DNA of 64,000 nt, from assembly GCA_041748655.1 (NCBI GenBank), contig JBGTCV010000115.1, positions 1 to 64,000 of the forward strand, in the 5' to 3' direction. Made by a program: the position numbers and the translations under genes. This document shows, piece after piece, positions 24,701 to 33,898 of this stretch (its first letter is position 1; each line of letters opens with the position of its first letter). This DNA is from Leptofilum sp041748655 (GTDB lineage Bacteria; Chloroflexota; Anaerolineae; Promineifilales; Promineifilaceae). Under the pieces are notes generated by a model. It saw nothing but the letters and a program-made list of their open reading frames with translations, was not told where the DNA came from and did not search any database.

Positions 24701-26845
24701 ATCAGCGCTGTTGTAATCCTGCCCGGCGATGATGGTGACGGCCAACGGGTTGGTACCGCCTGTCAAGGCGTAATTGGTGAGCACAGCGCCGGTGTCGGTC
24801 ACTTCCACGATATAATTACCTGCTGCCAAACCGGTGAAGTCGTAAGCGCCATTGCCGTCTGTTGTATCGGTAGCCAGTACTGGCTCGCCAGCATCTTTGA
24901 TGCCGTTGCCGTTCAAATCAGCAATCAAATCAACCGTGACGCCGCCAATGCCTGGTTCGCCGCCATCTTGATTGCCATCCCCGTTGAGGTCATTCCAGAT
25001 GAAATCACCAATTGAGGCATTTTGCTGTTGGTAGCCAAAATCGGCGTTGTTGTAATCCTGCCCGGCGGTGATGGTGACGGCCAACGGGTTGGTACCGCCT
25101 GTCAAGACGTAGGTGGTGAGCACAGCACCGGTGTCGGTCACTTCGACGATGTAGTTACCAGCTGTCAAACCGGTGAAGTCGTAAGCGCCACTGCCATCCG
25201 TTGTATCGGTAGCCAGCACTGGCTCGCCATCATCTTTTTCGCCGTTGCCGTTCAAATCAGCAATCAAATCAACCGTAACGCCCCCAATGCCGGGTTCGCC
25301 ACCATCCTGGACGCCATCTCCGTCGAGGTCATTCCAGATGAAATCGCCAATTGAGGCATTCTGCTGCTGGTAGCCAAAATCGGCGCTGGTGTCATCCTGC
25401 CCGGCGGTGATGGTGACGGCCAATGGATTGGTACCACCTGTCAAGGCGTAGTTGGTGAGCACAGCGCCGGTATCGGTCACTTCCACGATGTAATTACCTG
25501 GTGCCAAATCGGTAAAGGTGTAAGCGCCACTGCCGTCTGTTGTATCAGTAGCCACCACTGGCTCGCCATCATCTTTTTCGCCGTTGCCGTTCAAATCAGC
25601 AATCAAATCAACCGTAACGCCGCTGATGCCCGGTTCGCCGTCATCCTGGACGCCATCTCCATTGAGGTCATTCCAGATGAAATCGCCAATTGAGCCAGGC
25701 AAGAAGTAACCCGCGTCCATATCGTTTTGTAATTGACCAAATGCCACCGAGAAGTTTGCGGTTTTACCTGTTTCAGGATCAATATCGCTGTCAACAGCAT
25801 CGCTGCTGCCTTGATTTTGTGGTGAGGTAAGGTATCCACTGGGTTGGGTGAATTGAAGGTAATAAGTGTTGGGAATTAAATTGGTGAAAGTATAGACACC
25901 ATTTACATCTGTTGTCGTATTTCCAATTAATGTGTCATCTTCTTTAAATAAGGTGACGGCTACATCAGGGATACCTGGTTCGCCATCATCCTGGATACCG
26001 TTGCCATTGGTATCGCTCCAAACGAAATCGCCAATGGTTGCCGACAAGAAGAGGCCGGCATCAATATCATCTTTTGTCGTACCGGCAGATACAGAGAAGA
26101 CGGCCGTTCTCCCCGTCCCTACATCTGCATCACTATCAATATTGCTGGCTGTGGCATATTGCGGGCTAAACGTAAATCCAGAGGGGGCCACAAACTGCAC
26201 ATAGTAGTCTCCGGCATCAATGCCAGAAAAGCTGTAGGAGCCATTAAAACTCGTTGTGGTGGGCGCCACAAACGAATCATCACTTGCATACAATTCAACG
26301 ACAACGCCACCAAGACCCGGTTCACCAGCATCCTGAATACCATCGGCATTGAGATCGTTCCAAACAAAATTACCTATTGTGGTGGGCGGGTGCAGCCCGG
26401 CATCCATGTCGGTCCTGGCTTCAGAGTTGTTGTGTATGAAAACGGCCGTAATCCCAAACTCATCTGCATCACTATCAACCGCGCCATTACTGCCCACACC
26501 CTGCGGACTAAATGTTAAACCTTCTGGCGCGACAAACTCTATAAAATAACTGGCCGAGGCAGTCAAACCCGAAAAAACATAGGCCCCACTGGGTGAAGAT
26601 ATGGTCGATTTAAGAAGGACATCATCCTCGCCACCTGTACCAGGGGTATAAAGATGGATCGTGATGCCCCCTATACCGGGTTCACCCGCATCTTGAATAC
26701 CATTGGCATTGAGGTCATACCAGACAAAATCACCAACCGAATCCGGCGGCGCAGCCATGATAACACCGGAGATAACAATCACCCCAGATAACACCAAACC
26801 AAACCGTAAAATAAATAACCAGAATTTTTTATTGATTTTATTCAT
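21764..26845 (-). CDS. Giant SdrD B-like repeat surface protein
   Basis: This is an exported protein of about 1693 residues. Starting at ATG 26845 gives MNKINKKFWLF plus a hydrophobic signal; an earlier ATG at 26998 has no signal-like start. The body is about 13 SdrD B-like domains, each opening with a Ca-binding loop such as IGDFIWNDLNGDGVQDDGEP and ending with a D-x-G-Y/F strand. Eight central copies of about 113 residues are almost identical. The C-terminus has the FIPLVMNN motif and a CARDB-like beta domain (PDLVVTNVQASSALIEVVIE). No LPXTG sortase signal is present. A calcium-stiffened stalk for adhesion or filament coating is likely. Confidence 0.9.
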   Translation of the reverse strand: MNKINKKFWLFILRFGLVLSGVIVISGVIMAAPPDSVGDFVWYDLNANGIQDAGEPGIGGITIHLYTPGTGGEDDVLLKSTISSPSGAYVFSGLTASASYFIEFVAPEGLTFSPQGVGSNGAVDSDADEFGITAVFIHNNSEARTDMDAGLHPPTTIGNFVWNDLNADGIQDAGEPGLGGVVVELYASDDSFVAPTTTSFNGSYSFSGIDAGDYYVQFVAPSGFTFSPQYATASNIDSDADVGTGRTAVFSVSAGTTKDDIDAGLFLSATIGDFVWSDTNGNGIQDDGEPGIPDVAVTLFKEDDTLIGNTTTDVNGVYTFTNLIPNTYYLQFTQPSGYLTSPQNQGSSDAVDSDIDPETGKTANFSVAFGQLQNDMDAGYFLPGSIGDFIWNDLNGDGVQDDGEPGISGVTVDLIADLNGNGEKDDGEPVVATDTTDGSGAYTFTDLAPGNYIVEVTDTGAVLTNYALTGGTNPLAVTITAGQDDTSADFGYQQQNASIGDFIWNDLDGDGVQDGGEPGIGGVTVDLIADLNGNGEKDDGEPVLATDTTDGSGAYDFTGLTAGNYIVEVTDTGAVLTTYVLTGGTNPLAVTITAGQDYNNADFGYQQQNASIGDFIWNDLNGDGNQDGGEPGIGGVTVDLIADLNGNGIKDAGEPVLATDTTDGNGAYDFTGLAAGNYIVEVTDTGAVLTNYALTGGTNPLAVTIIAGQDYNSADFGYQQQNASIGDFIWNDLNGDGVQDDGEPGIGGVTVDLIADLNGNGAKDDGEPVLDTDTTDGSGAYTFTDLAPGNYIVEVTDTGAVLTNYNLTGGTNPLAVILTAGEDYNSADFGYQDSATASIGDFIWNDLDGDGVQDGGEPGIGGVTVDLIADLNGNGEKDDGEPVLATDTTDGNGAYDFTGLTAGNYIVEVTDTGAVLTTYVLTGGTNPSAVTITAGQDYNSADFGYQQQNASIGDFIWNDLNGDGVQDGSEPGIGGVTVDLIADLNGNGLKDIGEPVLATDTTDGNGVYDFTGLAAGNYIVEVTDTDGVLANYALTGGANPLAVTITAGQDYNGADFGYQQQNASIGDFIWNDLNGDGVQDDGEPGIGGVTVDLIADLNGNGAKDDGEPVLATVTTDDRGLYDFTGLAAGDYLIEVTDTGAALSGFTLTSGVTPLAVTITAGQDYNNADFGYQDSATASIGDFIWNDLNGNGIQDGGEPGIGGVTVDLIADLNGNGLKDVGEPVLATDTTDSNGAYDFPGLTGGKYIVEVTDTGNVLAGLLLTGGVNSLGVSIAAGEDYNDADFGFKDPLTATISATVWNDRDGDGIQENGEPGLDGIVLNLTGAGLDDTFGTGDDVVYSPGITSNGGVFEFAGLPAGLYRVDVDDSSLPGGLALTGGTDPLVVTLAVGQTYDGADFGYQGNASIGDYVWHDADSDGNQDADESGIPGVTVYLDLNANNVRDANEPFAVTNGSGNYTIEGLYAFTYLVKVDMSTVPANYFLGTTMISSVPLSAGEIFTGADFGFVESFTVFIPLVMNNYVSAPDLVVTNVQASSALIEVVIENQGTQATSSGFWVDFYIDPNPAPTHENQLWFDLADEGIVWGVNVTIQPGESLTLRYSTAPGAPNLYYSAINSRYGGSLPAGTLVYAQVDSAHLSTNFGGVLETHEILGGPYNNVSGPYTAVATIPTTAVTTETGMNQINVQPLNLPLRQELN
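23285..25690. repeat. Tandem repeats of about 339-345 bp in the surface-protein gene
   Basis: The word CATTCCAGATGAAATC recurs at a spacing of about 339-345 bp from about 23290 to 25670 (near 23290, 23634, 23973, 24313, 24652, 24991, 25330, 25668). The units share most bases, including silent positions, which points to recent duplication or gene conversion. Copy number is likely to vary between strains and may be misassembled. Confidence 0.9.
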
Positions 26846-27020
26846 AATAGAACTTGCCAAAAATTTAATTGAATTGAAGTAATGTTTAACAAATGCAGCG
26901 TACACCAAATTACAAGGGCTCCATTTACAACTTGCTGTATTGTAGAAGGTGGACGCAGTACCGCATATCGCATGTTGGTCATAGCAAATAGGTCCCAAAT
27001 GGCATGAATTTTGCGTAAAA

Positions 27021-27052
27021 AAAGCCCCATTCAGTGAACTGAATGGGGCTTT
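27021..27052 (-). terminator. Rho-independent terminator
   Basis: AAAGCCCCATTCAGT and ACTGAATGGGGCTTT form a perfect 15-bp stem with a 2-nt loop, followed on the minus strand by seven T residues. It ends the glycan/PHP operon (27097-37017). Confidence 0.93.
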
Positions 27053-27096
27053 GCCTTGATGACTTGGGGCTGAATCCCCAGGCTATCTCATAAATC

Positions 27097-28047
27097 TCAC
27101 GTCAAATGCACGGAAGACACGGGTTCTTGTTGGCCCAGCCGGGCCAACAGCGTCTCCAGCTCTGCCTGCGATACACCCGCCACGCCCAACGGCCGATCTA
27201 CCCGGTCGTGGCAGTCGGAACCGCCGCTGGTGATAAGGTTGTACTTTTGGGCCCATTCCGCCATGAGCGTGCGGTGCTGCGGCGCATGGCCAGGATATTC
27301 CACCTCCAGCCCATCCAGCCCCAGCAGATCGTCGTCCAAAAATTCCGGCATTAAAATTTCTACAATTTCAATGTCGGGCAAAACTTCGTTGTAGAGGCTT
27401 TTGCCAGGGAAGGAACCGGCCGCCGGATGGGCAAAGATGCGCACCAGCTGCGGATACTTTTTCAGCAGCGGCGTTAGCTGTGTGGGGTCAATGCCAGACG
27501 GCACGTAGGCCGGGCTGTCGTTGCCGATGAGCAGGTTGACCTGATCTTTGTCCAGCCCGTGGTTTTCTTTCAGTGCCACGGCAAAGTGACGGCGCGAGAC
27601 GTTGACGGCCAGCGCTTCAATCTCTTCGGCGGTGAGGTCTTGCTTCAGCAGCGGCTGGCTGCCATTGGGGCCAAATTCGGCATTGATTGCCTCCACGCGG
27701 GCACGCACCAGGCCGCCCCCACGCCCGTGGCTAAAAATTTCGGTGGCCATCTGGCGAAAGGCGTCATCTTGCAGCAGGTTGTAGGGGATGTAGAGCAAAT
27801 AGTGGAGGGTGCCGGTGAAATACGGCCGTCTAAACCGCAGCGACACCTCCACCCCCGGCACCACCCGGATACCCAGCTTTTGGCCAGCGGCCAACGCCTC
27901 GTCCAGCCCATTAAGCGTATCATGATCCGTTACGCCAATCGCTTGCAGGCCCAAATCATGCCCGGCCTGCACCAACTCGGTGGGGCTGTATTCGCCATCA
28001 GAGGCGGTTGTGTGATTATGTAAATCAGCAATGTAGGAAAGTGTCAT
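27097..28047 (-). CDS. PHP-domain metal-dependent phosphoesterase
   Basis: This 316-residue member of the PHP family is related to 3',5'-nucleoside bisphosphate phosphatases (RnaseAM/TrpH type). Metal-binding motifs are clear: IADLHNHTTASDGEYSP, GVTDHDTLNG, VVPGVEVS, FAHPAAG and TSGGSDCHDRVD. The substrate is uncertain. The start has AGGAG 7 bp upstream. It follows the ABC ATPase gene by 41 bp and closes the operon, though its chemistry has no obvious link to glycan export. Confidence 0.88.
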   Translation of the reverse strand: MTLSYIADLHNHTTASDGEYSPTELVQAGHDLGLQAIGVTDHDTLNGLDEALAAGQKLGIRVVPGVEVSLRFRRPYFTGTLHYLLYIPYNLLQDDAFRQMATEIFSHGRGGGLVRARVEAINAEFGPNGSQPLLKQDLTAEEIEALAVNVSRRHFAVALKENHGLDKDQVNLLIGNDSPAYVPSGIDPTQLTPLLKKYPQLVRIFAHPAAGSFPGKSLYNEVLPDIEIVEILMPEFLDDDLLGLDGLEVEYPGHAPQHRTLMAEWAQKYNLITSGGSDCHDRVDRPLGVAGVSQAELETLLARLGQQEPVSSVHLT

Positions 28048-28088
28048 TCAAAAACTCCTGTTCTGGAAAATTAGCAGCGCCTATTGCA

Positions 28089-29363
28089 TCATGAGAACCT
28101 GTCGGGTGGGCTAACGGCCGTATATTCCCAGGTGTGCGGCGGGCTGAGGACGCCCTTCTTGGCCGGGCTGCCCGCAATCGTGAAGGGATAGGTGTGCCAA
28201 TGATAATCGTAGGCATACGCCCACTGCGCCTGATAAAGCCCCACATCGACAAAATAGCGGCCCGGCGTCAGGTCCAGCCGCTCCAAATTCAGGCAAACGC
28301 GCCCCGCTCCCGCAACAGCCGGTAAACGCAGGTTTGCCGTCTCGGTGCTGGTTTCATAAATAACAAAGTCAACTTCGTTGGAAATGGTCACGCCCACGAT
28401 GGGCTGCACAATGGGCTGTGGTGCATTGAACAAAACCTCCACGGTGAGCGGCTGCCCGGCTGGCAGTTCCGTGACTATATTTTGGGCGGTATCTAGCAGG
28501 CGAACGGCCGTAATCTGCATCTCCTGGGAACCAAAACGATTTTCATTCGCCCGCAGCGTGACTCCCCCAGCGGTACGCATCGGCGACAGGTCCTGGGGTG
28601 TCAGCCGCTTTGTTTCGCTGCTCATCTCCGCCACATATTGCGCCGCAACCGCATCTGCCGGGCCAAGCGCCGCCACCTCGCCCCGCCGCAGCCACAACAC
28701 CTGATCACATAGCGCCTGCACCGTGCCCACATCGTGCGAAACCAGCACAATAGTACAGCCATTCGCCTTAAAGCGAGCAATGCGGTCCAGACATTTCTGC
28801 TGAAAGGCAATATCACCCACCGCCAACACTTCATCAATGAGCAAAATCTCTGGCTCGATGTGAACCGCCACGGCAAAGGCCAGCCGCATCTGCATCCCGG
28901 TGCTGTAGGTGCGCAGCGGGCCATCGATAAACGATTCCAGCTCGGCAAAGGCCACAATCTCGTCAAACCGCTCGGCCACTTCTCGGCGGGTCAGGCCGCC
29001 AATGATGCCCGCCACAAACAGATTTTCCCGCCCAGTCAGCTCTGGATGGAAGCCAGTGCCCAGGTCTAGAAGTGCGCCGATACGGCCGTTTACCCGCACC
29101 TCCCCCTGATCCGCCTGGCCTACGCCGCCCAACAGTCGCAGCAGCGTCGATTTGCCCGCGCCGTTGTGCCCAATTACCCCCAACATCTGGCCGCTGGCCA
29201 CCGAAAAATTCACGTCCTGCAGCGCCCAGAAGTAATCGACCGCCCGCAAACCACGAAAGCCTCTAGCGATGGTTTCCACCAGCGTCGTGGGGCGATTGGC
29301 CTGAAAGCGGCGAAACCGTTTCGCCAGATTTTGCACCACAATGGGCGCGGTTTGGTTGCTCAC
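28089..29363 (-). CDS. Wzt-type ABC transporter ATPase with C-terminal sugar-binding domain
   Basis: This 424-residue ATPase belongs to a polysaccharide exporter. The nucleotide-binding domain has Walker A GHNGAGKST (65-73), signature YSTGMQMRLAFA and Walker B ILLIDEVLAVGD. The C-terminal about 170 residues form a Wzt_C-like beta domain that recognises the end of the glycan. I chose GTG 29363: AGGAG lies just upstream and it overlaps the permease stop (GTGA), giving translational coupling. The longer frame (to 29414) has no support. It works with the adjacent permease. Confidence 0.92.
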   Translation of the reverse strand: MSNQTAPIVVQNLAKRFRRFQANRPTTLVETIARGFRGLRAVDYFWALQDVNFSVASGQMLGVIGHNGAGKSTLLRLLGGVGQADQGEVRVNGRIGALLDLGTGFHPELTGRENLFVAGIIGGLTRREVAERFDEIVAFAELESFIDGPLRTYSTGMQMRLAFAVAVHIEPEILLIDEVLAVGDIAFQQKCLDRIARFKANGCTIVLVSHDVGTVQALCDQVLWLRRGEVAALGPADAVAAQYVAEMSSETKRLTPQDLSPMRTAGGVTLRANENRFGSQEMQITAVRLLDTAQNIVTELPAGQPLTVEVLFNAPQPIVQPIVGVTISNEVDFVIYETSTETANLRLPAVAGAGRVCLNLERLDLTPGRYFVDVGLYQAQWAYAYDYHWHTYPFTIAGSPAKKGVLSPPHTWEYTAVSPPDRFS

Positions 29364-30151
29364 AGTTCCTCCACAAAGGTATAGCTGGCCCGGCGAAACA
29401 GTCGGAACCCCCATAAAAGCAGACCGGCGGAAACGGCCGTTACCACCGCCAACGATCCAAATGCAGGCAGCTGCCCCTCAATCAAAATAGTTCGGTACGC
29501 TTCCAGCATATGCAGCATCGGATTCAACCGGTACAGCGGCTGGAATCGGTCCGGCACCACGTTACCATCGTAAAAAATGGGCGTCAGGTAGAAAAACAGC
29601 AGCAAAAAAACCCCCACCAAATGCTGCGTATCCCGAAACGTCACGTGGATGGCGGCTAAAAAGTAGCTCAGGCTCAGCGTCAGCAAAAATTGAATCGCCA
29701 TCAGCAGCGGCAGCAGCAACACGGTGACGTGCAGCGGCAAACCGGTAAGCAGCAAAAAGAGCAGCAGCACCGGCAGCGCCAGCGCAAAATGAACCAGATT
29801 GGCCGACACCGTGACCACTGGCAGCAGCGCCACCGGAAAGCCAGGCCGCTTGATCAGCGAGCGCCCCTCCACAATCACCGTCGTCGCCGCAAACAACGAC
29901 GACTGAAACCAGCTCCAGACCAGCAGCCCGCTAAACAAAAACGCCGTGTAATTGGGAATGTTCAGCGGCAAAATGGTGCTAAACACCAGACCAAACACCA
30001 GCAGCTGCGCCAGCGGGTTCAGCAGCGACCAGGCAATGCCCAACACCGACCCCTTGTAGCGCAGCTTCATATCACGCAGCACCAGCTCCCACAACAAATC
30101 CCGCAGGTAAACCAGGCGATGCTGGTTCAGCTTATATTGAAATACCGTCAT
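29360..30151 (-). CDS. Wzm-type ABC-2 polysaccharide permease
   Basis: This 263-residue permease with six membrane helices and an ABC-2 domain exports undecaprenyl-linked polysaccharide together with the Wzt-type ATPase. The N-terminal cytosolic segment LLWELVLRDMKLRYKGSVLG, then IAWSLLNPLAQLLVFGLVFS, is typical. AAGGA lies 8 bp before the ATG. It sits downstream of the glycosyltransferases, so synthesis and export of one glycan are probably encoded together. Confidence 0.93.
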   Translation of the reverse strand: MTVFQYKLNQHRLVYLRDLLWELVLRDMKLRYKGSVLGIAWSLLNPLAQLLVFGLVFSTILPLNIPNYTAFLFSGLLVWSWFQSSLFAATTVIVEGRSLIKRPGFPVALLPVVTVSANLVHFALALPVLLLFLLLTGLPLHVTVLLLPLLMAIQFLLTLSLSYFLAAIHVTFRDTQHLVGVFLLLFFYLTPIFYDGNVVPDRFQPLYRLNPMLHMLEAYRTILIEGQLPAFGSLAVVTAVSAGLLLWGFRLFRRASYTFVEEL

Positions 30152-30190
30152 CTTCTGCTTCCTTTTGCTGAGGGTCTTGAAAAATGCGCT

Positions 30191-32707
30191 TCATGGGTAA
30201 TTATTACCGCCACTTTCTGTCGGAAGAATCATATCTTTTGCCATTGTTCGGCTGGACATTGTACCTGCCACTGCCCGCGCCTTGTTCTGCGCCTGCCAAT
30301 AGGCAAACGGGCTAGACAAAACGTGTTTCAATTCTTGCCAGATGAGGCGGCGCGGAAAACCGCTGGGGCGCAGCAGCCGCTGGCCAATCCAGCCCCACAG
30401 CCAGTGGCGCAAAGCAAACCAGGCAATGGTTTGGCGGCTAATGGTACGGTTGCGGGCGCAGGTGAGCAAGTAGCAGCCAAAGGAACGGCCGTTATTCTGC
30501 ACCAACTTCACCAAATCAGCATCCCCAGGGCGATGCTGGTGCCACACCAGCGCCGCCGGTTCATACACCAGCGTGCCGCCCAGCGCCACCACCCGATGGA
30601 ACATCTCTACATCCCCACCGCCCTCGCTGGGTGTACCCACATCCAGCGCCACATCAAACGGGCCGATGTCGGCCAGATGGCTGCGGCGCAGCGCCATGTT
30701 GGCCCCAACCCCATAGCCGCTGGCCCACAGCAGCTCAGATGGCGTTCGCTGCGCCCGGCGAAACACGCGCCGAACAAAGCCGTGGTTCATGCCGCCATAG
30801 CCAAATTCAAACAAATTTTGGGCAGGCGTCTCTAAAGAAATGGGCAGAACAGGGCCGGTAACGGCCGTTACCTCCTCAGCCGCAAAAGCCGCCGCAATCC
30901 CTCGCAGCCAGCCGCTGTCCGGGCGGGCATCATCATCGGTAAAGGCGACCAGATCGTGGCTGGCTGCGGCCAGACCCCGGTTACGCGCCCAGTTCAGCCC
31001 CGGCCGATCTTCACGCACGTAACGGGCTGTCCTGTCGTTGGCCACCAGCTGCGCGGTCTCATGGGTCGCTGGCGCGTTGTCTACCACCACAATTTCCAGC
31101 TGCGGATAATCCAGCCGGTGCAGCGCCGCCAGGCAGTCGGCCAGCTGTGCCGTCCGGTCGCGGGTACACACCACCACGCTCATCGGCGGCAGCGCTGCTT
31201 CAGTGGGCGGGCAAGGCCAGGTTTGCCCCAACAGCGCCTCCCCCACCTGCTCCTGAACCGCCGCCGCCAATTGGGCCGCAGGTAAAACAGGTTCGGTCAG
31301 ACTAGTCAGCGTGACAACGCCAACCGGCTGCCCCTGTGCCCGCACCAGGGCATGCAGGCCGCTGTAGCCAGCCACAGCCTGCGCCACAGCGGGCTGCGCC
31401 ACGTCTAGCTCAACCACTTTCTTGGGCTGGAAGCGGTCTGGCAGCGGGTCGGCAGCCTGCGGCAACGGCCGTTCGACTGGTGTATCAGGCAGCGCACCCG
31501 GCAGGTTGGCCCGGGCCAGCAGCAGTTGGTACGGCACACCCTCAGCCAGCAGACGCCGCAAATGGCCACCGTGCAGCCGCTCTTTGCCGGGTTCGGCGGG
31601 CAGATCGGCCAGCCAATGTTCACCGTAAAGCAGCCGCAGCGAGTTGGGTTTGTGGCTGTCCAGTTGGGCAGCGGCGGCATCTAATCCCAGGGCTAAATCG
31701 AGCGTAAGGTCGGGGGTGGGAAACGGCCATTCCGCCTTCACAAAAAACTCCGCCACCGCCGCCGGGTCTGGCTCCGCGGCCGCCACGCCTCGCCAATACC
31801 AGTAGTCGTGCAGATGGGCAAACAGCAGCCACCACAGCCGCCGCAGCCACAACTTCTCCAGCAGTTTCAGGCAGGCCCGCTGCAAACTGGCCATCGCATC
31901 GCCAATTCTTGGCGCACGAAACGCCAACAGCCGCATGATCCGCTGCACTGGCGTCCAGGCTGGCTGGGCAATGGGCAAATTGTAGATCAACTCCGGATAG
32001 CGACGCAGCAGGAAGAGGCCCGCTTCCCCTTCGGTACGGCGGCGCTGCATCGAGCGGTCGCTGTTGGTCTGATCGTGATGGATACCGCAGGCTTCGTCGG
32101 CGAAGGCAAACGCAGCCCCAGCCGCAATGAGTCGCAAGCCCAGCTCATAATCTTCATGACAGTGCAGCGCCTCTTCAAAGCCGCCCACCTGGGCAAACAG
32201 CGCCGCTGGTACAGAAAAGTTACCGCTAAATAAATTGTCGTAGCCAAAGCGATAGCCAGGCTGGCGCATTTGCGAATATTTGTCGCGCCACCATTGCTGC
32301 AAACCGCGTTCGTAATACCCCATCTGGGCCAGCGGGGCTGCTGGCAATGGTCCCATCACCACCCGCCTGGCGCGGCCCTGGTGGGTGGCCAGATGGGCGG
32401 CTACAAAGCCGGGCATAATTTCAATATCATCATCAAAAAAGATGAGCAGCGGACCGCGGGCCAGGGCTGCGCCTGCGTTCCGCGCCGCTGCCGGGCCTGA
32501 CCCTGGCTGTTCCAGCACCGTCAGCTGGAAGGGATAAAGTTGTTGGCGCAGGGCAACGGCCGTATCGTCCACACAGCCATCAGCCACCACGACAACCTCA
32601 ATTTGATCCAGGGGGATGGTTTGGCTGGCAACGGCCGTTAACGCCCGCAGCACCGAATCCCGCCGGTTGTGGGTAGGGATTATGATCGAGACCAGGGGAG
32701 TGGTCAT
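30191..32707 (-). CDS. Tandem GT2 glycosyltransferase
   Basis: This 838-residue protein has two family-2 glycosyltransferase domains. Domain 1 is residues about 5-235 (VSIIIPTHNRRDSVLRAL, then FFDDDIEI). Domain 2 is about 505-760 (MSVVVCTRDRTAQLADCL, REDRPGLNWARNRGL, AFTDDDARPD). Both have DDD-type metal motifs. The linker of about 270 residues holds no recognised fold. Domain 2 is closely similar to the neighbouring GT2 at 32704-33888, so one arose by duplication. It overlaps that gene by 4 bp (ATGA). It is likely to be a bifunctional transferase adding alternating sugars. Confidence 0.9.
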   Translation of the reverse strand: MTTPLVSIIIPTHNRRDSVLRALTAVASQTIPLDQIEVVVVADGCVDDTAVALRQQLYPFQLTVLEQPGSGPAAARNAGAALARGPLLIFFDDDIEIMPGFVAAHLATHQGRARRVVMGPLPAAPLAQMGYYERGLQQWWRDKYSQMRQPGYRFGYDNLFSGNFSVPAALFAQVGGFEEALHCHEDYELGLRLIAAGAAFAFADEACGIHHDQTNSDRSMQRRRTEGEAGLFLLRRYPELIYNLPIAQPAWTPVQRIMRLLAFRAPRIGDAMASLQRACLKLLEKLWLRRLWWLLFAHLHDYWYWRGVAAAEPDPAAVAEFFVKAEWPFPTPDLTLDLALGLDAAAAQLDSHKPNSLRLLYGEHWLADLPAEPGKERLHGGHLRRLLAEGVPYQLLLARANLPGALPDTPVERPLPQAADPLPDRFQPKKVVELDVAQPAVAQAVAGYSGLHALVRAQGQPVGVVTLTSLTEPVLPAAQLAAAVQEQVGEALLGQTWPCPPTEAALPPMSVVVCTRDRTAQLADCLAALHRLDYPQLEIVVVDNAPATHETAQLVANDRTARYVREDRPGLNWARNRGLAAASHDLVAFTDDDARPDSGWLRGIAAAFAAEEVTAVTGPVLPISLETPAQNLFEFGYGGMNHGFVRRVFRRAQRTPSELLWASGYGVGANMALRRSHLADIGPFDVALDVGTPSEGGGDVEMFHRVVALGGTLVYEPAALVWHQHRPGDADLVKLVQNNGRSFGCYLLTCARNRTISRQTIAWFALRHWLWGWIGQRLLRPSGFPRRLIWQELKHVLSSPFAYWQAQNKARAVAGTMSSRTMAKDMILPTESGGNNYP

Positions 32708-33888
32708 GCCGCCCCCATTTGCCGCAGTTGGCGACGCGCCCGCAGATAGGCGGGAACCCCCACCAGGCAGCCGCGCAGCTCAGCCAGCACCAGGTCGAGC
32801 GGCACGCAGTTGGGGCGGCGCAGCACGGCCTTCGCCAGCTGGGGCAGCTGATAATGCCAGCCGTACCACCACGCCGCCGTCAGAACGCCCAGAAACCGCT
32901 CCCGCAGCAGCAGGCTGGTCCAAAAGGCGTAGATGCCCACGCCATAGCCATAAGCGGTCTGGCGCAGCGCCGCCCAGGTTTGCCGGTGGCGATGCCAGCT
33001 CAGCGCGGCGGGATCATAGATAATCTGGTAACCGCGCAGCAAAATACGGGCAAACATCTCCGTGTCGCCGCCAGATTGGGTGAGGGTTCCGGCGTCCAGC
33101 GCCTCATCAAACCCACCCACCTGGGCTACCACCGAACGGCGCAGCGCCATGTTGGCCCCGGCGCCGCAGCGCCCGGCGGCCAATGCGGCCTCTGGCGATC
33201 CCTGGAACACCCGGCGCACAAAACCGCGACCAAAGGGGCTGTACTGCTCGAACATTTCTTGTGCGGCCGTTTCCAATTCCAGCGGCATGGTAAGCCCGGT
33301 CACGCAGAGTACAGTCGGGTCGGCAAAGTTGCGCCGCAAGGCCCGCAGCCAGCCGGGGTCCGGCACAGCATCGTCGTCATTGAAGGCGACGATCTCATGG
33401 CTGGCTTCGGCCAATGCCCGGTTGCGGGCGATGTTGAGGCCGGGACGATCTTCGCGCAGGTAGCGCACCCGCTGGCCGTAGCCGGCCACAATCTGCTGGG
33501 TGGCGTCGCTGCTGGGGCAGTTGTCGATGATTAAAAATTCCTGGCCATCGTCGGGCAGCCGCATGAAGGCGTCCAGGCAGCGGCGAATATCTTCGGGGCG
33601 GTCGCGGGTGCAGACGGCCACGGTAACCTGGGGCCAGGGGGGCTGGCTGCGCTCATCCCAGCCGAGCAGATCGTGGGCCATTTGCTGCCAAAGCGGGGCA
33701 TCGGGTGCGCTGGTAAGGGCGGCGTGCAGTTCAGGAAGGGAGATACGGCCGTTTACCACCGGCAATCTCACCTGCCCCACCGGCACACCACGCCAGCGAC
33801 AGAGCAGCAGCGCAGCATCATACCCGGCCAATTCTGGCAGAAAGTGCGGCAGTTGTTCCAGGTTCAGGTCCAAGACACGTGTGGGCAC
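32704..33888 (-). CDS. GT2 family glycosyltransferase
   Basis: This 394-residue GT2 enzyme has an N-terminal region of about 90 residues and a catalytic core with VTVAVCTRDRPEDIRRCLDA, REDRPGLNIARNRALAEASH and AFNDDDAVPDPGWL. A C-terminal amphipathic part is likely to be membrane-associated. Start GTG 33888 has GAGG 8 bp upstream. It is homologous to the second half of the downstream tandem transferase and linked to it by a 4-bp overlap. Donor and acceptor sugars are unknown. Confidence 0.9.
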   Translation of the reverse strand: MPTRVLDLNLEQLPHFLPELAGYDAALLLCRWRGVPVGQVRLPVVNGRISLPELHAALTSAPDAPLWQQMAHDLLGWDERSQPPWPQVTVAVCTRDRPEDIRRCLDAFMRLPDDGQEFLIIDNCPSSDATQQIVAGYGQRVRYLREDRPGLNIARNRALAEASHEIVAFNDDDAVPDPGWLRALRRNFADPTVLCVTGLTMPLELETAAQEMFEQYSPFGRGFVRRVFQGSPEAALAAGRCGAGANMALRRSVVAQVGGFDEALDAGTLTQSGGDTEMFARILLRGYQIIYDPAALSWHRHRQTWAALRQTAYGYGVGIYAFWTSLLLRERFLGVLTAAWWYGWHYQLPQLAKAVLRRPNCVPLDLVLAELRGCLVGVPAYLRARRQLRQMGAA

Positions 33889-33898
33889 AGGTATTTCC

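Noticed and set aside
23285..25690. Regularly spaced repeats resembling a CRISPR array
   Set aside because: The period is about 340 bp and the repeats encode near-identical protein domains in one open frame.
29690..30835. 381-codon frame on the plus strand
   Set aside because: It lies opposite the permease and tandem glycosyltransferase genes; composition (Gln/His/Arg runs) is typical of antisense translation.
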